A DNA stretch of 40,762 nucleotides, taken from NCBI GenBank assembly GCA_017477125.1, contig JAFUXN010000047.1, positions 1 through 40,762 on the forward strand, given 5' to 3'. Under the pieces are notes generated by a model that was given only the letters and a program-made list of their open reading frames with translations, ran no database searches and had not been told where the DNA came from. This document shows positions 40,423 to 40,762 of the stretch, in pieces. Position numbers and translations under genes: made by a program. Origin of the DNA: Selenomonadaceae bacterium. GTDB taxonomy: Bacteria > Bacillota > Negativicutes > Selenomonadales > Selenomonadaceae. Each line of letters opens with the position of its first letter. The stretch's first letter is position 1.

Positions 40423-40762
40423 AAGGGCGCCCGCCTTCTCATGGGGCGGCTCGCCCTTATCCTGTATTCGATGCCAAACCATGACGGAAGGGGCGGCGGA
40501 AGAAAGGAACGGGCGCCCGCCAGCTCATGGGGCGGCTCGCCCTAACTCTATCAGTCAATGCCAAACCATGAACGGAAGGGGTGGCGAGGAAAAAACGGGC
40601 GCCCGCCTGCTCATGGGGCGGCTCGCCCTAACTCTATCAGTCGATGCCAAACCCTGAATGTGCGGAAGGGGTGGCGAGGAAAAAACGGGCGACCGCCTGC
40701 GCATGGGGCGGCTCGCCCTAACGCTATCAGTCGATGCTAAACCATGACGTAAGGGGCGGCGA
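40423..40762. repeat. GC-rich imperfect-hairpin array 3 (four units, running to the window edge) behind pagL
   Basis: Units lie at 40423-40458, 40510-40543, 40596-40630 and 40686-40720. They read GGGCGCCCGCC, loop, GGCGGCTCGCCC on the plus strand, the reverse complement of arrays 1 and 2. Spacers share CTCTATCAGTC, ATGCCAAACC and GGAAGGGGTGGCGA. The array continues to the end of the window and probably beyond. No gene is seen in it. Confidence 0.9.

Overview
The window (about 40.8 kb, GC-rich) comes from a diderm bacterium of the Firmicutes lineage, most likely a member of the Negativicutes. The evidence is a set of LPS and outer-membrane genes (waaA-lpxK fusion, kdsB-kdsA-kdsD, mlaE-mlaF, mlaD, tolC, tamB, bamA, pagL) combined with Firmicute-style ribosome binding sites (AGGAGG-like, frequent TTG/GTG starts) and an MlaD with a C-terminal beta-barrel-like part, a form described in Veillonella. 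No rRNA, tRNA, CRISPR array or complete insertion sequence was seen. The genus cannot be fixed from the sequence alone.

Layout. (1) 1-408: array of GC-rich hairpin repeats behind mlaF. (2) 413-5078, minus strand: kdsB-kdsA-kdsD-orf132-DUF2283-like-mlaE-mlaF, a tightly coupled operon for Kdo synthesis and phospholipid transport. (3) 5174-6039: second, larger hairpin array, just behind waaA-lpxK. (4) 6068-8557, minus: waaA-lpxK fusion. (5) 8558-9157: divergent control region that also holds a probable relic of a TnpB-type transposon end. (6) 9158-20201, plus: mlaD, tolC, tamB, a small sigma-70 factor, a Pro/Glu-rich membrane-anchored protein, and bamA, ending at a clear terminator. Together with the minus-strand genes this is an outer-membrane biogenesis locus.

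(7) 20297-26501, plus: a surface-glycan operon behind a strong promoter: GT2 glycosyltransferase, UlaG-like metallo-hydrolase, ATP-grasp ligase, SDR, LicD-like transferase, and a polysaccharide pyruvyl transferase. licD carries a run of ten G residues inside its reading frame. The pyruvyl transferase is split by a frameshift exactly at an (AT)4 tract, and an A11 run lies in the 5' leader. These are signs of switchable or decaying surface decoration. (8) 26545-32018, minus: NhaD/ArsB-type transporter, exported acetolactate decarboxylase, exported glucose-1-phosphatase, an unknown protein and two ApaH/PrpA-like phosphoesterases. (9) 32156-37553, minus: TRAP transporter (dctP-dctQ-dctM), a two-subunit transketolase and an SDR, probably a sugar or sugar-acid uptake and catabolic operon with palindromes around its promoter. 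(10) 37690-40405, plus: PIG-L-type deacetylase, YrbL-like kinase-fold protein and PagL-type lipid A 3-O-deacylase, translationally coupled, likely an LPS-modification operon. (11) 40423-40762: third hairpin array, behind pagL.

The most unusual features are the three hairpin arrays, which always follow a stop codon closely and always have the same orientation relative to the gene they follow; the slippage tracts in the glycan operon; the PIG-L/YrbL/PagL operon; and a GC-skew pattern in which many transcription units are C-rich near their start and G-rich near their end.
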